From Candidatus Ribeiella danica (lineage in GTDB: Bacteria; Chloroflexota; Chloroflexia; Chloroflexales; Roseiflexaceae), in assembly GCA_016717335.1 (NCBI GenBank), contig JADKFS010000001.1, positions 1,116,001 through 1,180,000 on the forward strand: a stretch of 64,000 bases of DNA, in the 5' to 3' direction. Both the position numbers and the translations under genes were made by a program. Of the stretch, positions 46,477-54,672 are shown piece by piece. Below the pieces are notes generated by a model. That model was not told the origin of the DNA. It made no database searches and saw only the letters and a list, made by a program, of their open reading frames with translations. The number at the start of each line of letters is the position of its first letter. The first letter of the stretch is position 1.

Positions 46477-48408
46477 CTACTGGATACTCCTCACGATCCA
46501 CACATCCCAGCTTGCCACGGTCCGCCGCTCCAGCACGGACGCGTGCCGCAGCAGGCCCTGGAAGCGCGGGAAGGCCGGGCCGGTGCCGCCCATCACGTCG
46601 CGGTCGCCGAGCGTGCGCGCTAGATCGGCGGCGGTCGCGCGGCCGGCCGGGACAAGCCCGGGCCGCAGCAGGTAGGCCCGGACGGGCAGCAGGTCGACCG
46701 CGCGCGTGTAGGCGGGGTAGCGGTCGCCGCCGTTGTAGGGCGCCAGCAGCATGCGCTCGCCAGTCGCCAGGCTGAGCGAGTAGGTGGTCCAGTAGTCGGC
46801 GTAGCCGCCCGCCACCTGGCGCTCGGCCAGGAACTGCTGGAGCGCCGCGACCGACGGCTGCGCATAGGGCCTTACGTCGGCCCAGGACCGGCCGGCCGCG
46901 CCGAGGTTGCCCAGGCCGACTTGCAAGGCCCAGAAGGCCACGGCCAGCGCCGCGAGCGCGCGCTGGCGCGCGGCGAGCCGGGCCACCCCCAGCGCCAGGA
47001 CGATCGCCGCGGCCTGCCAGCTGATCAGCAGGTAGCGTACGGCGGTCCAGTCGAGGGTATTGCCGCCAAGCAGGATCATGACCGCCGGCCCGCCCAGCAA
47101 CAGGGCCAGGGCCGCCGCCGGCTGCTCTTCGCGCTGGAGCGGCGCCAGCGTGAAGGTTGACCAGAGCGTGCGGCGGCTGGCCCACGCGAACGCCGCCAGG
47201 GCCGCCAGCACGAGCGCGAGCGCGGCCAGCCAGGGCAGCCGCTGCGCCAGCGGCACGGCGCCGATCTGCGGGAGCGGCGGCAGGCCCGCGACCAGCGGGT
47301 AGATGTCGCGCAGGCTCATCCGCAGGCGGACGAACGAGTCGGTCGGGCAGGCCGGCAGGATGGCCGGGGACGGCGCGACGCCGCCGAGCAGCCAGGCCGC
47401 CCACTGCGGCGCGTCGCCGGCCAGGAAGCCGGCCGACAGGCTGGCCGCGCCGATCAGCAGCTCGCGCCGGCGCCGGCTGGCGAGCAGCAGCAGCGCGGGG
47501 ATGCTCGCGCCGACGGCCAGCAGCAGCAGCCGGCTGACGTCGCGCGGGCGCCGGAATGAGATCGCCGGCTCGCACGCGCCGGTGAACAGCACCAGCACGG
47601 CCAGCCCGAGCAGGCCGAGCACGATCACCGGCAGCAGCTCGCGCGCGGAGATCCCGACCACGCGGCGGCAGAACAGCGCGAGGCGGCGGTGCAGCAGGCG
47701 CCACTCGGGCGTGCCGAGCAGCCAGGCCAGCCCGAGCGCCGCGACGTAGATCCCGGTCAGCGGCTGCGACCACAGGCCGATGCCGGCCAGCGCGCCGATC
47801 GCGGCGAGTCGGCCGTAGCGCCGACGCCCGGGCGGCAGATCGGCCCGCGCCAGCAGCAGCATGCCGATCCCGCAGCAGGCCATCGGGCCAAAGTCGGTGA
47901 TCGGCCGGTAGGTCCAGTGCAGGATGTTCTGGCCGGGCAGCGCCAGGAACAGCAGGCTCAGCAGCGCGACCCGGCCGCCCCAGGTCCGGCCGGCCAGCGC
48001 GGCGAGCAGCGCGAGAAAGAGGGCGAACAGCAGCACCGAGCTGAGCCGGATGACGAAGATATCGTCGCCGAAGATCGACATCAGCCCGGCCGCCAGCGCG
48101 GGCTCGAGCGTGCCGAGGTAGCCCTGGCCGTACACGTAGGCCGAGAAGCGGCCCGCGAGCATGTGGCGCGCGATCAGCCCGAAGATCGCCTCGTCGCCGT
48201 CGAGGTTGGCGGCCCAGTGCAGCGCCGCCCAGGTCTGCACGCCCGCGCCCAGCCCGATCGCCAGGGCCAAGGCCGGCCACCCCGATAGGCGGCGTGACAG
48301 CGCTGAGTCAGGAGCTACGCGGCTGGTCGCGCTGTCGCAGGCCAGCGATGTGGCGCCGGGCTCGATCGCCCGGCCTGACGGTTTTGGTGGTTTTGATGTC
48401 TCGCGCAT
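46477..48408 (-). CDS. GT-C-type polytopic membrane glycosyltransferase-like protein
   Basis: A 643-residue protein with about ten to twelve membrane helices and a soluble C-terminal domain (about 520-643). The first loop contains NLDGDEAIFGLIARHMLAGRF followed by YGQGYLGTLEPALAAGL, the D-E/E pattern used by lipid-linked-sugar glycosyltransferases of the ArnT/PMT (GT39/83) superfamily. Substrate unknown. ATG at 48408 is preferred over the frame start at 48501. Its stop codon lies at the edge of a heptamer array. Confidence 0.72.
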   Translation of the reverse strand: MRETSKPPKPSGRAIEPGATSLACDSATSRVAPDSALSRRLSGWPALALAIGLGAGVQTWAALHWAANLDGDEAIFGLIARHMLAGRFSAYVYGQGYLGTLEPALAAGLMSIFGDDIFVIRLSSVLLFALFLALLAALAGRTWGGRVALLSLLFLALPGQNILHWTYRPITDFGPMACCGIGMLLLARADLPPGRRRYGRLAAIGALAGIGLWSQPLTGIYVAALGLAWLLGTPEWRLLHRRLALFCRRVVGISARELLPVIVLGLLGLAVLVLFTGACEPAISFRRPRDVSRLLLLAVGASIPALLLLASRRRRELLIGAASLSAGFLAGDAPQWAAWLLGGVAPSPAILPACPTDSFVRLRMSLRDIYPLVAGLPPLPQIGAVPLAQRLPWLAALALVLAALAAFAWASRRTLWSTFTLAPLQREEQPAAALALLLGGPAVMILLGGNTLDWTAVRYLLISWQAAAIVLALGVARLAARQRALAALAVAFWALQVGLGNLGAAGRSWADVRPYAQPSVAALQQFLAERQVAGGYADYWTTYSLSLATGERMLLAPYNGGDRYPAYTRAVDLLPVRAYLLRPGLVPAGRATAADLARTLGDRDVMGGTGPAFPRFQGLLRHASVLERRTVASWDVWIVRSIQ

Positions 48409-48600
48409 GAGTACCTTCGAGGATCGACCTTCCCTTTCGCGGACAGGTTTTTCGTCGAGCGTATCACCGAGCCATAAACAACAATTCCCCCCAACCAGCA
48501 CCGCTTACGTAGACAATGTTTCGCTTGGCAGCGATCCGCTAGACAGCCGGGGAGGTGTGGAGGTGGCGAAGCCGCCCCGGCACCCCTCTAGGGATATCGC

Positions 48601-48662
48601 CTTGACACTGTACGGGCGCGATCGATCGCGCCCCTGCGCCTTGAGGGCGATGAACTGTCAAG
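48601..48662. repeat. Compact palindromic element
   Basis: CTTGACA (48601-48607) and TGTCAAG (48656-48662) form 7-bp inverted ends around the perfect 20-nt palindrome GGGCGCGATCGATCGCGCCC (48614-48633). Confidence 0.7.
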
Positions 48663-48706
48663 CTCGATTGAACCATGCCTTAACCCCGGAATCTCGATAT
48701 CACAGC

Positions 48707-48734
48707 TTGACACGCCCTACTGCTATGTTATAAT
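48707..48734 (+). promoter_or_regulatory. Consensus sigma-70-type promoter
   Basis: TTGACA (48707-48712), 16-bp spacer, TATAAT (48729-48734) with extended TGT. It is the strongest promoter match in the window and lies 46 bp before the GTG start of the secreted protein. Confidence 0.85.
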
Positions 48735-48779
48735 CGAGTCACCCCAGTTATCATCATTATATACGAAGGCTGTGCGCCC

Positions 48780-51125
48780 GTGAGACGACTACGCGTACCT
48801 GCCGTACCTGCCCCTGCGCAGATGATCGCCGTGCTTTGTGTCGCGCTCTTCGTCGCCCTCATGCCACCCGCGCGCCCGGCCGCAGCGCTGACACAGCACG
48901 CCGATACGATCCCCGCGACGGATTTCACGCTCTCGTGGACCGATAGCACCAAGCCGGTTACGATCAGGCAGGGCGAGCTGATTGGCACAGCCAACTTCGA
49001 GCTGCAAAACAACGGCGCGGTGGCGCACACCTACGTGATCTATACGTCCGTCCGCCCAAGCGGGTGGCGGCGGACGATCTCGCCGTCGAGCACGGTGACG
49101 GTTCAGCCGGGATCGAGCAACAAGCTTAAAATTGCCGTGCTGATTACGATTCCGGCCGACACGCTGACCGGCACGTATAATCTGACGCTGAGCGCGGCCA
49201 AGCAAGACGGCAACCCTCCGGGCGACACCGAGCAGGCCGACGCGCCATTTCTCGTGAAAGTGACCAACGCCGACGGAACGGGCGGCGGTGGGCCGCCGGC
49301 CTGCCCGGAGGTCAAGGACCCCGGCGGCGATCTTGACAGCGCCAGCCTGATCCTGGTCGATCGCGAGGAGACACACGGCATCTGCACGGGCGGCGACGAG
49401 GACTGGTTCAAGTTCGGCGGAGTCGCGAACAAGGTCTATCGCCTGGAAGTCACCTCGATGGACAGCGGCCTCGACCTGGCGATCGAGCTGTTCGACGACC
49501 AGGGCCGCTTCATCGACGGCAGCGACGATAACCCGAGCACGGCCAAACTGACCAACACCATACCGCTGATCCAGACCTTCTACGCCCCGTACAGCGGATT
49601 CTACTACGTCCGCATACACGACACGCTCGGGCTGGGCGGCAACGCCGGCTACAAGTTCGTCGTGCGCGGCCAGAGCTACGGCACCGTGTCGGGACGCATC
49701 CCGCCCAACCCGTCGGTCTGCAACGACGTCTACGAGCAGGACGGCCTGCCCGAGCTCGCCAACCTGATCATTTCGAACGAGACCCAGAAGGGCCGCCTGC
49801 TGTGCCCGGTCGGCGACGCCGACTGGATCAAGTTCTTCGGCCTGAAGGGCTATGTCTACGCGATCACGACGTCGACCAAGGACTACAATCCTCCCGATCC
49901 ACCCCTTCCTCCGCCGAGCAACCCTCCTGCGCCCCCACCGCCGCCGGGCAAGAGCCCCGAGCCGGGCGCCGACACGATTATGTACCTGTTCGGCCGCGAC
50001 GGCGTGACGCTGCTAGGCTCGAACAATAACGACGCAGACGGGGGCGGCAACCCGCTCGACTCGCGCATCCTGTTCGCGCCGACCGTCGACGGATTCTACT
50101 ACGTCCAGGTCAAGAATATCGGCGACATCGGCAACCAGTTCATCCAGTACGATCTGAAGCTGGCGGTCTGCGAGCCCGCCGATAAGTGTGGGGTGCCGGC
50201 CGGGTCGGGCACCACGAACTCAACCGAGACGTTCGCGGCCAGCTTGCCGGCGTTTAGCCCGGCCGCCCCCAGCGCGCCGCCCCCGAACTCGAACGACAGC
50301 CTATTCCTGGGCGCGAGCGTGCCGCCCGGCTTCGCCGACCTGGCGTTCGCGCGGGTGTGGCAGCGCAACGACCAGCCGGTCGCGCAGCAGCGCGTGGCGC
50401 GCGGCTGGCTGTGGGGGCCGCAGCCGCGGACCGTGCGCACCGAGCGCTACGCCCAGGCGGCTGGCGGGCAGCGCCAGGTCCAGTACTTCGACAAGGGCCG
50501 CATGGAGATCAACAACCCGCGCGGCGACCGCGGCAGCCGCTGGTTCGTCACCTCGGGGCTGCTGGTGGTCGAGCTGACCAGCGGGCGCATGCAGACCGGC
50601 GACGGCGAGTATAGCCAGCTCGACCCGCTCGACCGGCCGATCGCCGGCGACCCGGACGACCTGAGCGCGCCGACCTACGCGAGCTTTGCCGGCGTGACCG
50701 ATCGCTACCCCGGCGACCGCAGCGGCCAGCTGGTGACCGAGTCGATCAACCGCGATGGGCTGGTCGCGGCCTACGCGGGAACACCGCGCGACGAGACCCG
50801 CCTGGTCAGCTTCGTCAGGGAGACCGGCCACAACATCCCGGCGGTGTTCTGGAACGAGCTGAACGCGAGCGGCCAGGTCTACGAGGGCGGCCGCTACCGC
50901 AGCGGCGCGCTGGTCGACTGGGTCTTCACGCTGGGCTACCCGATCAGCGAGCCCTACTGGGGACGCATGCGCGTCGGCGGGGCCGAGCACGACGTGCTGA
51001 TCCAGGCGTTCCAGCGCCGCGTGCTGACGTACATGCCCGACGCGCCGAGCGGCTGGCGGGTCCAGATGGGTAACGTCGGGCGCGACTACTATCGCTGGCG
51101 CTATGGAGAGGATTTGCCATCCTAG
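48780..51125 (+). CDS. Secreted PPC-domain protein with Chloroflexota-type C-terminal domain
   Basis: A 781-residue exported protein. Residues about 1-36 are a signal peptide (IAVLCVALFVALMPPARPAAA). An Ig-like/NEW3-like domain follows (about 42-160), then two pre-peptidase C-terminal (PPC) beta domains marked by GGDEDWFKF and VGDADWIKF (about 175-300 and 320-470). The second is interrupted by a Pro-rich loop (PPDPPLPPPSNPPAPPPPP). The C-terminal 270 residues (VWQRNDQPVAQQRVARGWLWG, YFDKGRMEI) match a domain I know from many Chloroflexota secreted proteins, of unknown function. It starts with GTG at 48780. No protease domain is present. Confidence 0.8.
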   Translation: MRRLRVPAVPAPAQMIAVLCVALFVALMPPARPAAALTQHADTIPATDFTLSWTDSTKPVTIRQGELIGTANFELQNNGAVAHTYVIYTSVRPSGWRRTISPSSTVTVQPGSSNKLKIAVLITIPADTLTGTYNLTLSAAKQDGNPPGDTEQADAPFLVKVTNADGTGGGGPPACPEVKDPGGDLDSASLILVDREETHGICTGGDEDWFKFGGVANKVYRLEVTSMDSGLDLAIELFDDQGRFIDGSDDNPSTAKLTNTIPLIQTFYAPYSGFYYVRIHDTLGLGGNAGYKFVVRGQSYGTVSGRIPPNPSVCNDVYEQDGLPELANLIISNETQKGRLLCPVGDADWIKFFGLKGYVYAITTSTKDYNPPDPPLPPPSNPPAPPPPPGKSPEPGADTIMYLFGRDGVTLLGSNNNDADGGGNPLDSRILFAPTVDGFYYVQVKNIGDIGNQFIQYDLKLAVCEPADKCGVPAGSGTTNSTETFAASLPAFSPAAPSAPPPNSNDSLFLGASVPPGFADLAFARVWQRNDQPVAQQRVARGWLWGPQPRTVRTERYAQAAGGQRQVQYFDKGRMEINNPRGDRGSRWFVTSGLLVVELTSGRMQTGDGEYSQLDPLDRPIAGDPDDLSAPTYASFAGVTDRYPGDRSGQLVTESINRDGLVAAYAGTPRDETRLVSFVRETGHNIPAVFWNELNASGQVYEGGRYRSGALVDWVFTLGYPISEPYWGRMRVGGAEHDVLIQAFQRRVLTYMPDAPSGWRVQMGNVGRDYYRWRYGEDLPS

Positions 51126-51144
51126 TTGGTGACCCCACCCCCTG

Positions 51145-51174
51145 CCCCCGCCCCTACCAGAGGCGGGGGTTTTA
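51145..51174 (+). terminator. Terminator after the secreted protein gene
   Basis: CCCCCGCC (51145-51152) pairs with GGCGGGGG (51162-51169), followed by TTTT. Confidence 0.7.
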
Positions 51175-51181
51175 GATTCTT

Positions 51182-51222
51182 GGCATCAGGGTGCGGTTGC
51201 TACGCAACCGCACCCTGATGCC
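51182..51222. repeat. Perfect 19-bp hairpin with TAC loop
   Basis: GGCATCAGGGTGCGGTTGC (51182-51200) pairs exactly with 51204-51222, between convergent genes. Confidence 0.92.
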
Positions 51223-51281
51223 GGAAATACCCCCCTCTCCCATTTTGGGGGCGGGGGCAGGGGGAGAGGGATCACCCGAAG

Positions 51282-54200
51282 CTATGGTGCCACGATGACC
51301 GCGTTTGTCGGCGTGGGCACGGGCGCGATGGGCGGAACAATGCACAGGATCTGCGGGACGCCCGTCCGCCCGCTCGAGTCGGTCAGCGTGACCCCGCCGT
51401 CGCTGCCGGCCCGGTAGCTGAACAGCGCCAGGACACGGTCGAAGTCGTCGCGCAGGCGGATCGCCACCGGGTATTGGCCGGGCGGCACCGACTGGATGAG
51501 CAGGGTGATCTGGTAGCTCCCGTTCGCCTCGGTCGTGTCGCCGTTCACCGGCCGGCCGTCGAAGTAGAGCAGGAACGGCTCCAGCGGCGGCGCTCCTCTA
51601 CCGCTGATCACGATCGCCGAGCCCGACGTGCAGCTCAGCCGGCCCTGCGGCGTTGGGCTGGGGCCGCCCGTCGCGGGTAGCTGCCCGCCGCCCGTGCTGG
51701 GCTGTGTCGGAGCCGGGGTATCCGTGGGCAGCGGCGTCTCGGTCGGCGTGGCGGTTGGCGTGGGCGTGGCGGTTGGCGTCGGTGTGGGGGTGACCGTCGG
51801 CGTGGCCGTGTAGATCTGCACCTGCAGCACCGCCGTCTGCTCGACGCCGAAGCGGCTGACCGCGACCAGGTGCAGGTCGGGCGGCACGGTGGTCCCGTCG
51901 CTGTAGACCTGCGTGCCGCTGCCGGGGGTCACGCTGACGCTGAGCAGCGGCTGCGAGCGGGAGACCAGCTCGGCGCGCTGGGCGTTGTCGACCTCCCAGT
52001 TGACGGCCGCCCGCGCGCCGGCGACCTGGGCGGTCGGGTCCACGGTGAAGCTGATGATCGTCGGCGGCCGGGTGACCAGCCAGAAGATCGCGAACAGCAG
52101 CAGCAGCAGCAGCGGGATGATCCAGAGCGGGAACAGCGCGCGGTGGACGAACTGGCCGGTCGCCGTGCGCACTTCGCCTTTCTGGTCGGCCTTGGCCTGG
52201 ACGGTGAAGCCGCGCGGCTGGGAGCTGCCGAATAGGCGGATCGGGCTCTGCACGACCAGCCGGCTGCGCGATGTCGCGCCCGGATCGAGCACCAGCCGGT
52301 CCTGCGGGAAGCGGAAGTCGAGCACCTGCTCGTCGTCCTCGCCGCTCAGGGTGTAGCCGGTCGGCGTGTTTCCGCCGTTGTTGACGATCAGCGTGTAGCC
52401 GATCCGGCGCCAGCCGGTCGCGCGCTTGGGCTTCAGCTCAAGGTTGTTCGCGACGAACGGCTGCACCGTCCACTGCGCCTGCGCGGTGCCGGCCTCGGCC
52501 GGGTTGTTGCGCGAGCGCGCCTGCACGGTCACCGGGTAGGTGCCGGCGCGACTCTCGGGCGCGCGCGGGACGAGCACCGTCAGCGCGGCCTGCGACTGCG
52601 TGCCGGGGAAGAGCTTGTACTCGGGCGGCGCGCCCTGCAGCCAGGTCTTCGGGATGCCGACCGCACTCAGGGTGTAGTGGTCGACCAGGTCGCCCTGGTT
52701 GGCGAGCGTCATCCTGATCACGCTGGTCTGGCCGGGGATGAGCGCCGTGGCCTCCTCGTCGAGGATGACGCCGATCCGCGAGACGCTGGCCGGCGCGACG
52801 GCGATGTCGGGCGGCGGCGCCACGACGGCTGGGCCGGTCGGCGGGCCGGCGGTCGAGACGTACGACTGAGAGCCGAGCGATGGAGTGTTCGAGGACGGGG
52901 CCAGCGCTCCGCCAGGGCTGAACGACGTCAGCGGCACGCCGATCCCAGGCGGCGGCGGCGTGACTCCTGGGGCGGCTATGACCGAGGGCGGCGGCGTGGC
53001 GGCGGCCGAGATCAGCCGCAGCCAGAACGGGCCGATCTGCAGCGCGGCGCCGCCTTCCCAGGGCTGCGCGATCTGGGGGCGCAGGCGCACGCCGCCGAGC
53101 AGCGTGCCGTTCTTCGAGTCAAGGTCGGTCACGCTGACGCGGCTGCCGTTCCAGTCGATCTGCGCGTGATGCTCCGAGATCGCCTCGTCGTCCAGCACCA
53201 GGTCGTTGTCGCCCAGCCGGCCCACCGCGATCCCGTCGCCGCTCAGCTCGAGCAGACGCAGCGCCTGGCCCTGCCGATCGAGCAGCTGGACCTGCGGGAT
53301 GCTTGCGGAGGGCGGGAGCGCCGGGAATCCGGGCGGCGGCGTGCCAACCATGATCGTCTGCGTGACCGAGCTGCCCAGGGCCGGCGTGCTCTGGCCCGGC
53401 GCGGTCGGCGGGAGGGCGGCAGGGCCGGGGAGCGCCGGCACCGCCAGCAGCGTCTGGCCGCCGGCCGAGCTACCGATCTGGGTCGAGTCGCCCATGTCGC
53501 CCGCGTTGCCGATCTGAGTGGCGTCAGCCGCGCCGGCCGCGTCGCCGATCTGGGTGGCATCGCTCGCGCCGGCCGCGTCGCCGATCTGGGTGGCATCGCT
53601 CGCGCCGGGCACGAGCGTCGTCTCGTCGGGCGGGGCGAGCCGCAGCTGGCCGAGCGCCTGGGCCAGCTCGGCGGCGCCGGCGAAGCGCTGCTCGGGCCGC
53701 TTGGCCAGGCAGCGCAGCACGATCGCCTCCAGCTCGGGCGGGCAGTCGGCGCGCAGCAGGCGCGGCGATGGGGGCGCGGTGTGCAGGTGGCCGGCGATCG
53801 CCTCGCTGGCGGTGGCGGCCGGGAAGGGCAGCGCGCCCGTGACGAGTTGGTAGAGCACCACGCCGAGCGAGTAGATGTCGCTGCGCGCGTCGGGATCGAG
53901 CCCCTGGACCTGCTCGGGCGAGAGGTGCGCTGGCGAGCCGGGCAGCGCTCCGGTGGCGGTCTGCGCGCCGATCTCGGCCAGCCGGGCCAGCCCGAAGTCG
54001 GCGACCTTGAGCGTGTAGCCGGCGAAGCCGCGCGCGAGCAGCAGGTTTCCCGGGCGGACATCGCCGTGGACGACACCCTGGGCGTGGGCGTAGGCCAGCC
54101 CCTCGGCCGCCTGGCGCGCCAGGTCGGCAGCCTGGTCGAGCGGCAGGGCGCCCGAGCGCTGGCGCAGCAGATCGCCGAGCGAGCCGTCGGGCAGCAGCTC

Positions 54201-54473
54201 CATGGCCAGGAACGCGCGCCCGCCCTGCTCGCCGGCGTCGTAGATCTCGGCGACGTTGGGGTGGTGCAGCGCCGCGGCGGCCTGGGCGACCGCGCGGAAC
54301 ATGTCCTGGAAGGCCGGGTCGGCCGAGCGCTCGGCCGCGAACAGCTTGAGCGCCGCCATGCGCCCGGTGGCCGCGTGGCGCGCGCGGAAGACCCTGGCCA
54401 GCCCGCCCGCGCCCAGCAGGGCCTCGACGCGGTAGCCGCCGATCGTCTGGCCGATCAGGTCTTGATCTGTCAT
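51282..54473 (-). CDS. Membrane Ser/Thr kinase-FHA protein, non-RD type
   Basis: A 1063-residue protein: kinase (1-280) with LGAGGLARVFRA, ALKLF, catalytic loop VVHGDVRPGN (HRD Arg is Gly, following Lys is Arg) and ADFGLARL; a linker with four (S/A)DATQIG-type repeats (about 290-330); FHA domain (about 410-490, VGRLGDNDLVL, SEHHAQIDW, DSKNGTLLGG, canonical); two Ig-like domains (about 560-770); one transmembrane helix (about 776-797, LWIIPLLLLLLFAIFWLV); an Ig-like external domain; a Thr-Pro stalk; and a C-terminal beta domain. The TQIG repeats contain Thr suited to autophosphorylation and FHA docking. The start is MTDQDLIGQTIGG at 54473. Last gene of the array. Confidence 0.9.
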   Translation of the reverse strand: MTDQDLIGQTIGGYRVEALLGAGGLARVFRARHAATGRMAALKLFAAERSADPAFQDMFRAVAQAAAALHHPNVAEIYDAGEQGGRAFLAMELLPDGSLGDLLRQRSGALPLDQAADLARQAAEGLAYAHAQGVVHGDVRPGNLLLARGFAGYTLKVADFGLARLAEIGAQTATGALPGSPAHLSPEQVQGLDPDARSDIYSLGVVLYQLVTGALPFPAATASEAIAGHLHTAPPSPRLLRADCPPELEAIVLRCLAKRPEQRFAGAAELAQALGQLRLAPPDETTLVPGASDATQIGDAAGASDATQIGDAAGAADATQIGNAGDMGDSTQIGSSAGGQTLLAVPALPGPAALPPTAPGQSTPALGSSVTQTIMVGTPPPGFPALPPSASIPQVQLLDRQGQALRLLELSGDGIAVGRLGDNDLVLDDEAISEHHAQIDWNGSRVSVTDLDSKNGTLLGGVRLRPQIAQPWEGGAALQIGPFWLRLISAAATPPPSVIAAPGVTPPPPGIGVPLTSFSPGGALAPSSNTPSLGSQSYVSTAGPPTGPAVVAPPPDIAVAPASVSRIGVILDEEATALIPGQTSVIRMTLANQGDLVDHYTLSAVGIPKTWLQGAPPEYKLFPGTQSQAALTVLVPRAPESRAGTYPVTVQARSRNNPAEAGTAQAQWTVQPFVANNLELKPKRATGWRRIGYTLIVNNGGNTPTGYTLSGEDDEQVLDFRFPQDRLVLDPGATSRSRLVVQSPIRLFGSSQPRGFTVQAKADQKGEVRTATGQFVHRALFPLWIIPLLLLLLFAIFWLVTRPPTIISFTVDPTAQVAGARAAVNWEVDNAQRAELVSRSQPLLSVSVTPGSGTQVYSDGTTVPPDLHLVAVSRFGVEQTAVLQVQIYTATPTVTPTPTPTATPTPTATPTETPLPTDTPAPTQPSTGGGQLPATGGPSPTPQGRLSCTSGSAIVISGRGAPPLEPFLLYFDGRPVNGDTTEANGSYQITLLIQSVPPGQYPVAIRLRDDFDRVLALFSYRAGSDGGVTLTDSSGRTGVPQILCIVPPIAPVPTPTNAVIVAP
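53510..53605 (-). repeat. 36-bp tandem repeats coding for DATQIGDAAGAS
   Basis: Nearly identical 36-bp units within the kinase-FHA linker give repeated DATQIG(D/N) segments; a fourth diverged unit reads DSTQIG. Confidence 0.8.
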
Positions 54474-54672
54474 GGATCTGCTCCGAATAAGAGGCTGCGC
54501 TTGGCTACCTTGATCCGCCTCTCCCCCTGCCCCCTCCCCGGTCCGGGGCGGGGGTGTTGTTGGTTGCGGTGTGGCGCGGGCGCGCAGCGCCCGTATCACA
54601 CCGCCGCCCTGGTTCCCCTATGTGGGAGTAGCAAATTGGAAAATGTGCAGGTTGTTCCAAAATCGATTGTGG

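Larger units (their letters stand above)
48409..48779. other. Divergent intergenic region with palindromes
   Basis: About 370 bp holding a degenerate hairpin (48549-48591), a compact palindromic element (48601-48662) and the promoter of the secreted protein gene. No gene is seen. Confidence 0.75.
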
